Source: Dyella_B jejuensis (GTDB lineage: Bacteria > Pseudomonadota > Gammaproteobacteria > Xanthomonadales > Rhodanobacteraceae). From it: 64,000 bases of DNA. The translations under genes and the position numbers were made by a program. The stretch's first letter is position 1. The number at the start of each line of letters is the position of its first letter. Shown here in pieces: positions 15,599 to 23,733 of the stretch. Location of the stretch: NCBI RefSeq assembly GCF_044904675.1, contig NZ_JADIKJ010000004.1, positions 1 through 64,000 of the forward strand. Direction: 5' to 3'. The notes under the pieces are model-generated. The model was not told the origin of the DNA and did not search any database. It worked only from the letters and a program-made list of their open reading frames with translations.

Positions 15599-16926
15599 GA
15601 CTGGCCGTCGGAAAGGATCGTCGCCAACTGGCTGTTAATGGTCTCGCGTTCGCTTTCCAGCTTGCCGGACAACTGCGCGGCTTGTTCGAACTGGCCGTTG
15701 CCGAGCAGTTCGAGGAAGGCTTCGCCCTGCTCGCGCAGGCGCGCGGCCGATTGATGCAGGCTCGCGCTGGAAGGGTGATGGCCGTGGCGGGAGGTAAGGC
15801 GCTCCAGGCTGCGCCGGAGTACGTCGGTATCGAACCAGCGACGATCGAGCGAAGTCGGTTCTTGCAAGGCCAGTTCCATGCTTTGGCGCAGGCCGGTGAC
15901 CGATTCGCGCACGGTCAGGCTGAGGCTGGCGGTGTCGCTGCCGCTTTCGCCTTCCAGCCAGCTCAGGCACAGGCGATGGGCCAGCGCGGCCGCGCGGCCG
16001 AGCGCTTCGCCATGGCGGCGCGCTTCATACGCGCGACGTTGCAGGGCGCCCAGCGTGGCCTTCATGGTGGTGGCGCGCACTTGCGCCGCGTCTTGCGTTT
16101 CGCGCAAGGCGCGCAGCCGTTCCACCGTGCCCTGCAAGGCCGTGCCGCCCTGTTGCAGCGAGCGTTCGGTTTCGCCAACGCCGCCCTGCGCGCGCTCCAG
16201 GCGCTGCAGGCTGAGCTGCACATTGCCGTTCATCTGCAACGAAAATTCGCCGATCGAGCTGGTCACGCTCTCGATTTCCGCGGTGGCTTGCGTGGTTTTT
16301 TCCGCCAGCTGCTTCACTTCGTCGGCGACGACCGCGAAGCCGCGGCCGGCATCGCCCGCGCGCGCCGCTTCGATCGCGGCGTTCAGTGCGACGAGATTGG
16401 TCTGGTGCGCAATGTCCTGCACGCTGGTGGTCAATGCGCGGATCTGCGCCACCTGTTCGGTGAGCAGGCTCTGGCTCTGGTTCATGGCCGACAGCGCACT
16501 GCGCAGCAGGCGCAGCTGGCCGTTCATTTCGCTCACGCTGGCCGCGCTTTGCTCGCCGGCCTTCGAAGCCTGGTCGATACCGCCCTGCGCTTGCTGCAGC
16601 AGTGTCGACATCCCGGCGCTGTGGTCCGTCAACTGGCCGACACTGTCGCGGCCTTCGCCGATCGATTGTTCCAGTGCGGACTGCTCGCGGTGCAGTGTCT
16701 GCGAATGGGCCAGCACCAGTCCCTGCTGTTCCAGCGATTGCAGGGCCACCGCCGCCGGCGCACGCGGCGCCAGCCGGGCGAACAGCGGCGCGAGCAACCC
16801 CGCTGCCGCCGGGTGTTTGCGGCACAACGTCGCCAGCTCCGCGTCGTTTCCGGCGAGGGCGGCTTGGACCAGGGCGGCCACGTGCTGGCTGCGGATCAGA
16901 CTCATAGATAAAGCCATTCCATTCAT
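15595..16926 (-). CDS. Soluble methyl-accepting chemotaxis protein
   Basis: A 443-residue chemoreceptor without transmembrane segments or HAMP domain. The signalling hairpin tip is clear (IAHQTNLVALNAAIEAARAG, then GRGFAVVADEVKQLAEKTT). An N-terminal helical segment (~60 residues) and a C-terminal ~130-residue helical extension frame it. It should act in the cytoplasm with CheA and CheW. I chose the ATG at 16926, which has AGGGA 5 bases upstream, over the ATG at 16983. That earlier codon overlaps the -24 element of the sigma54 promoter (16967-16982), upstream of the expected transcription start. The gene precedes flgA with an ATGA overlap, so receptor and basal-body genes are co-expressed. 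Confidence 0.88.
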   Translation of the reverse strand: MNGMALSMSLIRSQHVAALVQAALAGNDAELATLCRKHPAAAGLLAPLFARLAPRAPAAVALQSLEQQGLVLAHSQTLHREQSALEQSIGEGRDSVGQLTDHSAGMSTLLQQAQGGIDQASKAGEQSAASVSEMNGQLRLLRSALSAMNQSQSLLTEQVAQIRALTTSVQDIAHQTNLVALNAAIEAARAGDAGRGFAVVADEVKQLAEKTTQATAEIESVTSSIGEFSLQMNGNVQLSLQRLERAQGGVGETERSLQQGGTALQGTVERLRALRETQDAAQVRATTMKATLGALQRRAYEARRHGEALGRAAALAHRLCLSWLEGESGSDTASLSLTVRESVTGLRQSMELALQEPTSLDRRWFDTDVLRRSLERLTSRHGHHPSSASLHQSAARLREQGEAFLELLGNGQFEQAAQLSGKLESERETINSQLATILSDGQS

Positions 16927-16966
16927 GGGTTCCCTAACATCGGCGGGAAACGCTGGAAGTTGAGGA

Positions 16967-16982
16967 AGCAAGGGGTATGCCA
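16967..16982 (-). promoter_or_regulatory. Sigma54 promoter of the MCP-flgA operon
   Basis: On the minus strand TGGCATACCCCTTGCT matches TGGCAC-N5-TTGCW, with GG and GC exactly 10 bases apart. It lies 40 bases upstream of the chosen MCP start. Confidence 0.82.
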
Positions 16983-17016
16983 CGACCGCATCGGCAGCGC
17001 GGGAGCGCGTGTCCGC

Positions 17017-17043
17017 TCAAGCTCGCGGCGGGCGGGTCGATAA
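17017..17043 (+). promoter_or_regulatory. Sigma28 promoter of cheV
   Basis: TCAAGCTC (17017-17024), an 11-base spacer and GTCGATAA (17036-17043) match the FliA consensus with good -10 agreement. It lies 47 bases before the cheV ATG and is divergent from the sigma54 promoter of the MCP. Confidence 0.7.
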
Positions 17044-17090
17044 CCACCCACCAAGCCCTCACGAAAGCCGATGACGCACGAGGAACAAGC

Positions 17091-18023
17091 ATGAGCGGTG
17101 CAGCCCTGCTGGACAGCGTGGAGAACCACACCCGGCTGGCCGGTCACAACCGCGTGGCGATGTTGCTGTTTCGCCTGGGCGACACGCAGCTGTTTGGCCT
17201 GAACGTGTTCAAGGTGCGCGAGGTATTGCGCAAGCCGCCGCTGGAAAAATTGCCAGGCATGCATGAACTGCTGGCAGGCAGCTTCGATTATCGCGGCAAG
17301 ACCATTCCGGTGATCGACCTCGCCGCGGCGCTAGGCTATCCGCCGCTCGAAGGCGTCGATACGGCACACTTGCTGGTTACCGAATTCAGCCGCTCGATGC
17401 AGGGTTTCCTGGTGGCGGATTTCCAGCGCATCGTGCATTGCCGTGGCGAGTCGCTCGAAGCGCCGTCCAGCACACTCGGCTTCGGTGGCCGGGTCAGCGC
17501 GGTGAGCCGGATCGACGGCCAGTTGATGGCGGTGGTCGATGTGGAGCACGTGCTGGCCAGCATCGACGGCGCGCCGGCCGAGATCTCCCACCGCATCCAG
17601 CAGCAGGCCGAACAGCGGCATGTGAACTCGCGCCGCGTCATGGTGGTGGACGATTCGAGCGTGGCGCGCCAGCGCATCGTCAATCTGCTGGGGCAGATGG
17701 GCATTGAATGCCTGATCGCGCAGGACGGCCAGGAGGCGCTCGATCTGCTCCAGCGCCTGGCCGCCGGCGACGAGGAACAGGTTGCGCTGGTGCTTTCGGA
17801 TATCGAGATGCCGTGCCTGGATGGCTATGCGTTGACGCGCGCCATCCGCGATACGCCAGGGCTGCGCGGCTTGAAAGTGTTGCTGCACAGTTCGCTCAGC
17901 GGTGTCTTCAACGAGACGCTGGTGCGCGATGTCGGCGCGGATCGTTTCATCGCCAAGTTCCAGCCGGAGCTGCTCGCCAAGACCGTGCTGGAACTGATGA
18001 CCGGGGAGACGTCAACAAATTGA
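17091..18023 (+). CDS. cheV: CheV, CheW-receiver chemotaxis coupling protein
   Basis: A 310-residue protein with a CheW-like domain (about 1-165, including LFGLNVFKVREVLRKPPLEK) and a receiver domain (about 182-305). The receiver has the acidic pair in VMVVDDSSVARQRI, the phospho-acceptor Asp in VLSDIEMPCLDGY and the conserved Lys in RFIAKFQPE. CheV couples receptors to CheA and adapts the signal by phosphorylation. GAGGAAC 6 bases before ATG 17091 fixes the start. It lies upstream of the flgB operon and has its own sigma28 promoter. Confidence 0.93.
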   Translation: MSGAALLDSVENHTRLAGHNRVAMLLFRLGDTQLFGLNVFKVREVLRKPPLEKLPGMHELLAGSFDYRGKTIPVIDLAAALGYPPLEGVDTAHLLVTEFSRSMQGFLVADFQRIVHCRGESLEAPSSTLGFGGRVSAVSRIDGQLMAVVDVEHVLASIDGAPAEISHRIQQQAEQRHVNSRRVMVVDDSSVARQRIVNLLGQMGIECLIAQDGQEALDLLQRLAAGDEEQVALVLSDIEMPCLDGYALTRAIRDTPGLRGLKVLLHSSLSGVFNETLVRDVGADRFIAKFQPELLAKTVLELMTGETSTN

Positions 18024-18228
18024 CAGCGCCACATTTCCATGCACGAAAAGGGTGCCTTCATTAAGGTGCGCCAAAATTTCGCACGCTCTTGGGGGATGGC
18101 CGTGATGGCCGGACACCAGTCGGAAATCCGTCCCGCCGCGCCGATATAACGTCACCGCTCCGCGTCGCGCCGGGGCCGATACCCGCAAAATGGCCGTCCC
18201 ATGCGGCTTGCGCCATGCCGCGTGCGCG

Positions 18229-18244
18229 TGGCATGCAACTTGCT
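18229..18244 (+). promoter_or_regulatory. Sigma54 promoter of the flgB operon
   Basis: TGGCATGCAACTTGCT is an almost perfect -24/-12 element (TGGCACG-N4-TTGCW) with the GG-N10-GC spacing. It lies 39 bases before flgB inside the 260-base gap after cheV. The rest of that gap shows no gene. Confidence 0.88.
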
Positions 18245-18283
18245 CGATGACCTGCAAGCAGTGATCGCTGCGGGGAATCCGTC

Positions 18284-18688
18284 ATGAGCAATACTCTGGA
18301 CAACGTCTTCGGTTTGAGCAGCCAGGCCCTGGGTCTGTGGCAGCGCCGTTCCGAAGTGCTCGCCTCCAATATCGCCAATGCCGACACGCCGAACTACCAG
18401 GCGCGCGACATCGATTTTCACCAGGCGTTGCAACAAGCCAGCGGCGAATCACAGACCCTGGCGTTGAGCACGCCCAGCGCCGGCCAGCTCGATCCGGCCA
18501 CGCAGTCGACCGACTCGCTGAAATACCGCGTGCCGCTGCAACCGAGCATGGACGGCAACACCGTCGATACGCAGGTGGAGCAAGCCTCGTTCGCCAGCAA
18601 CATGGTGCATTACCAGGCCAGCCTCAGCTTCATCAATAGCGCGATCCAGAGCCTGCGCCTGGCCATCAACGGCGGAGGACAAAGCTGA
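18284..18688 (+). CDS. flgB: FlgB, proximal rod protein
   Basis: A 134-residue rod subunit with the N-terminal motif LASNIANADTPNYQARDIDF shared by axial proteins and the C-terminal coiled-coil segment. It forms the proximal rod that links to the MS ring through FliE. It is the first gene of the flgBCDEFGHIJKL run under the sigma54 promoter at 18229. Its stop overlaps the flgC start by one base. Confidence 0.95.
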   Translation: MSNTLDNVFGLSSQALGLWQRRSEVLASNIANADTPNYQARDIDFHQALQQASGESQTLALSTPSAGQLDPATQSTDSLKYRVPLQPSMDGNTVDTQVEQASFASNMVHYQASLSFINSAIQSLRLAINGGGQS

Positions 18689-19119
18689 TGTCGCTGATGA
18701 AGATCTTCGATACCGCCGGCTCCGGCATGGCCGCCGAATCGCTGCGGCTCAACACCGTCGCCAGCAACCTGGCCAACGCCGACAGCGTCAGCAACAGCCC
18801 CGATTCGGCTTACAAGGCGAAAGAGCTGCTGTTCGCGCCCACCCAGGAAAGCGATGCCGCATTCGGTGCGCAGGGCGAAGGCGAAGGCAATGCCGGCGTG
18901 CGCATGGTGGGCGTGACCGAAAGCCAGCAACCGGTCGAAACCCATTACGAACCCGGCAATCCGATGGCCGACGCGAACGGTTACGTGTACGGCAGCAACG
19001 TCAATCCGATCGATGAACTGGTGAACATGATTTCCGCGTCCCGTTCGTACCAGAACAATGTCGAAGTGATGAATACCACCAAGCAGCTGATGATCAAGAC
19101 CATCGATCTGGGCAGCTGA
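18688..19119 (+). CDS. flgC: FlgC, proximal rod protein
   Basis: A 143-residue axial protein. Its N-terminus has the axial signature (RLNTVASNLANADSVSN) and its C-terminus the rod motif (INPIDELVNMISASRSYQNN). It builds the rod together with FlgB and FlgF. Length is standard. It is translationally coupled to flgB. Confidence 0.96.
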   Translation: MSLMKIFDTAGSGMAAESLRLNTVASNLANADSVSNSPDSAYKAKELLFAPTQESDAAFGAQGEGEGNAGVRMVGVTESQQPVETHYEPGNPMADANGYVYGSNVNPIDELVNMISASRSYQNNVEVMNTTKQLMIKTIDLGS

Positions 19120-19135
19120 TCCAAGGAATCATTCC

Positions 19136-19822
19136 ATGTCCGCCGTCATTGGCAGTACCAGCAGTTATTCGACCTCAGGCCTGAGCCTCACCGGCAGCAC
19201 GGTGACCAACACGCCGACCGGCTCGACCATGACCCAGTCCGACTTTTTGCAACTGCTGACCACGCAGTTGCAGGACCAGGATCCAACGCAGCCGATGGAC
19301 AACTCGCAGATGGCGTCCGAGCTGGCGCAGTTCGCGACGTTGTCCTCGACTCAGGATATCGACACCAACCTGCAGACCTTGAGCAGCAATCTAAGCACAG
19401 GCATGCAGACCTCGCAGGTGCTCAGCGCCTCCAACCTGGTCGGCAAGCAGGTGCTGGTGCCGTCCAGCACGCTCGATTACAGCGGCAGTGCCGCCACCGG
19501 CGGCGTGAATGTCACCACGGCCGGCGACGTGGTGGTCACCATCAAGGACAGCAACGGCAACACCGTCAACACCATCGACCTGGGCACGCAGCAAACCGGG
19601 CTGGCGCCGTTCAGCTGGAACGGTACCGACAGCAACGGCAACACGGTGGCCAACGGCACCTACAGCATCTCGGCCAACAGCGGCGGCAGCAGCACGGCGA
19701 TGACCACGTATGCGTCCGGCTCGGTCACCGGCGTTGGCTACGGCGGCACCACCACCGGTACCTATTTGCAAGTGGCAGGCATCGGCGGCGTGCCGCTGAG
19801 CCAGGTTGCGCAGATCAACTGA
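19136..19822 (+). CDS. flgD: FlgD, hook-capping scaffold
   Basis: A 228-residue protein with the conserved N-terminal FlgD segment (MTQSDFLQLLTTQLQDQDPT, then MDNSQMASELAQFATLSS) and a C-terminal Ig-like part (VVVTIKDSNGNTVNTIDLG, FSWNGTDSNGNTV). FlgD caps the growing hook and is replaced by FlgK. Sixteen bases separate it from flgC. Confidence 0.95.
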   Translation: MSAVIGSTSSYSTSGLSLTGSTVTNTPTGSTMTQSDFLQLLTTQLQDQDPTQPMDNSQMASELAQFATLSSTQDIDTNLQTLSSNLSTGMQTSQVLSASNLVGKQVLVPSSTLDYSGSAATGGVNVTTAGDVVVTIKDSNGNTVNTIDLGTQQTGLAPFSWNGTDSNGNTVANGTYSISANSGGSSTAMTTYASGSVTGVGYGGTTTGTYLQVAGIGGVPLSQVAQIN

Positions 19823-19868
19823 CGACGGCAGGCAACGTCCACCGTCATAGCATTCAGAGGAATACAGC

Positions 19869-21095
19869 ATGGCTCTCAATCAGGCGCTTAGTGGCATCAA
19901 CGCGGCCCAGGCCGATCTCAACGTTATCTCCAACAACATCGCCAACGCGGGTACGGTCGGCTTCAAGGGCTCGGCTGCGCAATTCGCCGAGGTCTATGCC
20001 GTGACCGGTCTCAACCTCAGTTCCGTGGCGGTCGGCAGCGGCGCCAATCTGACCGACGTGCAGCAGCAGTTCGCGCAAGGCGATCTGGAAACCACCAATG
20101 GCAGCCTGGACATGGCGATCAGCGGCAATGGTTTCTTCATCGTCAATAGCGGCAGCGGCGACCAATACACTCGCGACGGTTCGTTCCACGAAGACGCGAA
20201 CGGCAACGTGGTCACCGCTTCGGGCGCCAACCTGCAGGTGTATCCGCCCAATGCCGCCGGCGGCTTCAACACCAGCACGCTCACCAACCTGCAGTTGAAT
20301 ACCGCGCAGAGTGCGGCCACGCCGACCAGCACCATATCCATCAGCTCCAATCTTCCGGCCGGCGCGTCGCTGCCGGTCGACACGACGTTCAGCCCCACCG
20401 ACACCAACAGCTACAACAATGCCTCGTCCCTGACCGTTTACGACTCGCAGGGCGGTTCGCACTCGGCCACGGTGTATTACGTCAAGACCGGCAACAACAC
20501 CTGGAACGCCAATCTTTATATCGACGGCAACAGCGCCGGCACCGCCGCGCTGACCTTCAATAGCGCCGGCGCGCTGACCTCGCCGGCCAACGGCAATCTC
20601 AGCTTCACGCCGACGCAGCCGACCAATGGCGCCACCTTGCCGACACCGATGACGGTGAACGTGAGCAACACCACCCAGTTTGGCACCGCGTATGCGCCGG
20701 GCACGATCAACCAGAACGGCTACGAGGCCGGCGTGCTGGAGAACGTGGAAATCGGCACCGACGGCACCGTCACGGCGGTCTACTCCAACAACCAGACCAC
20801 CCAGCTCGGCCAGATCGCGGTCGCCAACTTCGCCAACCTGCAAGGTTTGCAGCAAGTCGGCAACAACAACTGGGTGGCGACGCAGGCGTCCGGCACCGCG
20901 GTGCTGGGTTCGGCGAGCACGGGCCAGTATGGCGATATCGAACAAGGCCAGCTGGAAACGTCCAACACCTCCGATACCACCGCGCAGCTGGTCGACATGA
21001 TCCAGGCACAGCAGAACTACCAGGCGAACTCGCAGATGCTCGGCACCGTGAGCTCGCTGGACCAGGCGCTGTTCCAGGCGGTTGACCGCAGCTAA
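19869..21095 (+). CDS. flgE: FlgE, hook protein
   Basis: A 408-residue axial protein with the signature LNVISNNIANAGTVGFKGSA near the N-terminus, the FlgE core (SGNGFFIVNSGSGDQYTRDG) and the C-terminal motif (QAQQNYQANSQMLGTVSSLD). It polymerises into the hook. Its length is in the usual range (about 400). The middle domain is low-complexity, rich in Asn, Thr and Ser. Confidence 0.96.
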   Translation: MALNQALSGINAAQADLNVISNNIANAGTVGFKGSAAQFAEVYAVTGLNLSSVAVGSGANLTDVQQQFAQGDLETTNGSLDMAISGNGFFIVNSGSGDQYTRDGSFHEDANGNVVTASGANLQVYPPNAAGGFNTSTLTNLQLNTAQSAATPTSTISISSNLPAGASLPVDTTFSPTDTNSYNNASSLTVYDSQGGSHSATVYYVKTGNNTWNANLYIDGNSAGTAALTFNSAGALTSPANGNLSFTPTQPTNGATLPTPMTVNVSNTTQFGTAYAPGTINQNGYEAGVLENVEIGTDGTVTAVYSNNQTTQLGQIAVANFANLQGLQQVGNNNWVATQASGTAVLGSASTGQYGDIEQGQLETSNTSDTTAQLVDMIQAQQNYQANSQMLGTVSSLDQALFQAVDRS

Positions 21096-21117
21096 GCAAC
21101 GCCATCAGGACTGACCC

Positions 21118-21858
21118 ATGGATCGTTCCGTCTACATCGCGATGACCGGCGCCACGCAGACCATGCGTGCGCAGGATGCCGTCAGCCACAACCTGGCCAA
21201 CGCATCCACCGTCGGCTTCAAGAGCGAGCTCAGCGCGTTCCAAAGCGTGCCGGTGCTCGGCGCGGGCGCCAACACGCGCATCAATGCCGTGGCGCAGGGC
21301 GAAGGGCAGGACGATACGCAAGGTTCGATCCAGCATACCGGCCGCTCGCTCGATGTCGCGGTGAACGGACCGGGCTGGATCGCCGTGCAGGCCGCCGACG
21401 GCAGCGAGGCGTACACGCGCGCCGGCAACCTGCAGCTGGATGCCGACGGCAATCTGACTGACAGCCGTGGCAATCCGGTGATGGGCGCGGGCGGTCCGAT
21501 CACCATTCCCGACAGCTCGCAAATCAGCATCGGCAAGGACGGCACCATTTCCACCGTGCCGATGGGGCAGGGGCCCGACACCATCGCGGCAGTGGGCCAG
21601 CTCAAATTGGTCAATCCCGATCCGACCCAGATGGCGGAAGGATCGGATGGCCTGATGCATATGAACGACGGCAGCACCGCCGATGCCGATCCCACGGTCA
21701 CGGTGACCTCCGGCGCGCTGGAAGCCAGCAACGTCAATCCATCGTCGGAGCTGGTGAAAATGATTTCGCTCTCGCGTCAATACGAAATGCAGGTGCGTTC
21801 GATCAAGACCGCCGAAGACGACGCGGACGACAGCAGCAAGCTGTTGCAGACGAGCTGA
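21118..21858 (+). CDS. flgF: FlgF, rod protein
   Basis: A 246-residue axial protein beginning MDRSVYIAMTGATQTMRAQD, with HNLANASTVGFKSELSAF and the C-terminal motif SSELVKMISLSRQYEMQVRS. It forms part of the rod under FlgG. It follows flgE after 22 bases. A REP-like element separates it from flgG. Confidence 0.95.
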   Translation: MDRSVYIAMTGATQTMRAQDAVSHNLANASTVGFKSELSAFQSVPVLGAGANTRINAVAQGEGQDDTQGSIQHTGRSLDVAVNGPGWIAVQAADGSEAYTRAGNLQLDADGNLTDSRGNPVMGAGGPITIPDSSQISIGKDGTISTVPMGQGPDTIAAVGQLKLVNPDPTQMAEGSDGLMHMNDGSTADADPTVTVTSGALEASNVNPSSELVKMISLSRQYEMQVRSIKTAEDDADDSSKLLQTS

Positions 21859-21896
21859 GAGATAGAGCCATGACCCGTTCTCTTGCAGCACGCACG

Positions 21897-22045
21897 ACGC
21901 CCTCTCCCCTCCGGGGAGAGGGCTGGGGTGAGGGGACAACCTCGCCACGGCACTCACGCGAAGCAGCTTTTGAAGAAGGCCATTCGCCAGCGCAGCCCTT
22001 CACCTCGCTCCTCTTCCCAGTGGGAAGCGGAGGAAAAGCGCCAAC
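21897..22045. repeat. REP-like palindrome pair between flgF and flgG
   Basis: CCCTCTCCCCTCCGGGGAGA and the flanking CTGGGGTGAGGGGACAACCT at about 21899-21945 form a typical unit. A degenerate opposite unit lies at about 21996-22040 (CAGCCCTTCACCTCGCTCCT then AGTGGGAAGCGGAGGAAAAG). Together they enlarge the flgF-flgG gap to 216 bases within an otherwise tight operon. Confidence 0.75.
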
Positions 22046-22074
22046 GCTTCGCTTCACTCATTCGGAATAAGCCC

Positions 22075-22860
22075 ATGTTCTCGTCACTCTGGATCGCCAA
22101 GACCGGCCTTGATGCGCAACAGACGCAGATGGACGTGATCTCCAACAACCTGGCCAACGCCAGCACTACCGGCTTCAAGGCCTCGCGTGCGTCGTTCCAG
22201 GACCTCATGTACCAGAACGAAGGCCAGCCCGGCAGCCAGACCACCGAGCAGACCGAGGCGCCGTCGGGCCTGTTGCTCGGCACCGGCGTGAAAGTCGTCG
22301 GCAGCGAAAAATTGTTCACCCAGGGCGCGGTCACGCAGACCGGCAATTCGCTGGACGTGGCGATCCAGGGCAACGGCTTCATCCAGGTCAGCCTGCCCGA
22401 TGGCACCGTTGCCTACACGCGCGACGGTTCGCTGCACGAAGATTCCACCGGCCAGCTGGTGACCGCCGACGGTTATCCGCTGGTGCCGTCGATCACGCTG
22501 CCGGCCAACATCAACAGCGTGACCATCGGCACCGATGGCACGGTGAGCGCCACCAGCAACGGTTCCACCACGCCCACGCAGATCGGCGTGATGCAGCTGG
22601 CCAACTTCGTCAATCCCGCCGGCCTCGAACCGATGGGACAGAACCTTTATCTGGAAACCGAATCCAGCGGCACGGCCCAGACCGGGCAACCGAGCATCAA
22701 CGGCATGGGATCGCTCGCGCAAGGCTCGCTGGAATCGTCCAACACCAACGTGGTGGCGGAGATGGTCAACATGATCGAGGCGCAACGCACCTACGAGATG
22801 AATTCCAAGTCGATCAGTGCCGTGGACGACATGTTGCAGTTCGTCATCAACAAGACCTGA
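22075..22860 (+). CDS. flgG: FlgG, distal rod protein
   Basis: A 261-residue rod protein starting MFSSLWIAKTGLDAQQTQMD, with SNNLANASTTGFKASRASFQ, the FlgG core (IQGNGFIQVSLPDGTVAYTR) and the C-terminal signature (NTNVVAEMVNMIEAQRTYEM). Length matches the family (about 260). The ATG at 22075 is chosen because it begins the conserved N-terminus and has GGAAT upstream. The open frame before it is REP-derived. Confidence 0.96.
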   Translation: MFSSLWIAKTGLDAQQTQMDVISNNLANASTTGFKASRASFQDLMYQNEGQPGSQTTEQTEAPSGLLLGTGVKVVGSEKLFTQGAVTQTGNSLDVAIQGNGFIQVSLPDGTVAYTRDGSLHEDSTGQLVTADGYPLVPSITLPANINSVTIGTDGTVSATSNGSTTPTQIGVMQLANFVNPAGLEPMGQNLYLETESSGTAQTGQPSINGMGSLAQGSLESSNTNVVAEMVNMIEAQRTYEMNSKSISAVDDMLQFVINKT

Positions 22861-22871
22861 GTACCGCCGTC

Positions 22872-23570
22872 ATGTCGTATCCCTCCGTGTATGCACGCCT
22901 GGTTTCCGCTTCGCTGCTGGTGGCGGCGCTCGCCGGTTGCGCCGGCATGCAGCAGCGCCAGAAGCAGGAAGACGCCGAATGGGCCGCCACCGCGCCGGTG
23001 GAGAAAACCGCGCCGCCGCCGGCCGACGGTTCGATCTACCACGACATGCAGAACCTGGAGCTGTTCAACGATCCGCGCGCGCATCGCATCGGCGACATCC
23101 TGACCATCAACCTGGTCGAGGCGATGCAGGCGAGCAAGAAATCGGAAACCACTACCGCCAAGACCGACAAGGTGAATGTCGGCGCGCCGGAAATCCTCGG
23201 CCATTCGTTGAGCGTGGGCGGCGGCGCCGCGGCCAATTCCGCGCTCAATACGGCCAACAGCTTCGATGGTTCGGGCAGCAGCACGCAGAGCAACCAGCTC
23301 ACCGGCGAGTTCACCGTCACGGTGGCGCAGCGCCTTTCCAACGGCAACCTGATGGTGCGCGGCGAGAAGTGGCTGACCATCAACCAGGGCCAGGAACTGA
23401 TCCGTCTGTCCGGCATCGTGCGTCCGGAAGATATCGAGCAGGACAACTCCGTCGATTCCACCCGCGTGGCCGACGCGCGCATTACCTACACCGGCCGCGG
23501 CACGCTGGACCAGGCCAATACGCAGGGCTGGCTGGCGAAGTTCTTCAATTCCAAGTGGATGCCGTTCTGA
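22872..23570 (+). CDS. flgH: FlgH, L-ring lipoprotein
   Basis: A 232-residue outer-membrane lipoprotein with a signal peptide ending in the lipobox LAGC (lipidated Cys23). The mature protein has the FlgH core (YHDMQNLELFNDPRAHRIGD, LTINLVEAMQASKKSETTTA, RVADARITYTGRGTLDQAN). It forms the L ring around the rod. It lies 11 bases after flgG. A REP-like unit follows directly after its stop. Confidence 0.96.
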   Translation: MSYPSVYARLVSASLLVAALAGCAGMQQRQKQEDAEWAATAPVEKTAPPPADGSIYHDMQNLELFNDPRAHRIGDILTINLVEAMQASKKSETTTAKTDKVNVGAPEILGHSLSVGGGAAANSALNTANSFDGSGSSTQSNQLTGEFTVTVAQRLSNGNLMVRGEKWLTINQGQELIRLSGIVRPEDIEQDNSVDSTRVADARITYTGRGTLDQANTQGWLAKFFNSKWMPF

Positions 23571-23576
23571 CGCTCT

Positions 23577-23733
23577 TCTCCCTCTCCCCTGGGGAGAGGG
23601 TTGGGGTGAGGGGACAACCTCGCGAAAGAACCCAACCTGACATACACACATGAACATCAACATCCGCAACCCTAGTGGGCATTCTGGCAAGGGCAGCCCC
23701 TCACCCCAGCGCTCTCCCCGCAGGGGAGGGGGA
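23577..23733. repeat. Inverted REP-like pair spanning the flgI start
   Basis: One unit lies at about 23578-23622 (CCCTCTCCCCTGGGGAGAGG then TTGGGGTGAGGGGACAACCT). Its inverted partner lies at about 23696-23730 (CAGCCCCTCACCCCAGCGCT then CCCCGCAGGGGAGGGGG). The flgI ATG at 23650 sits between them, so the second unit lies in the coding sequence if that start is used. Confidence 0.8.
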
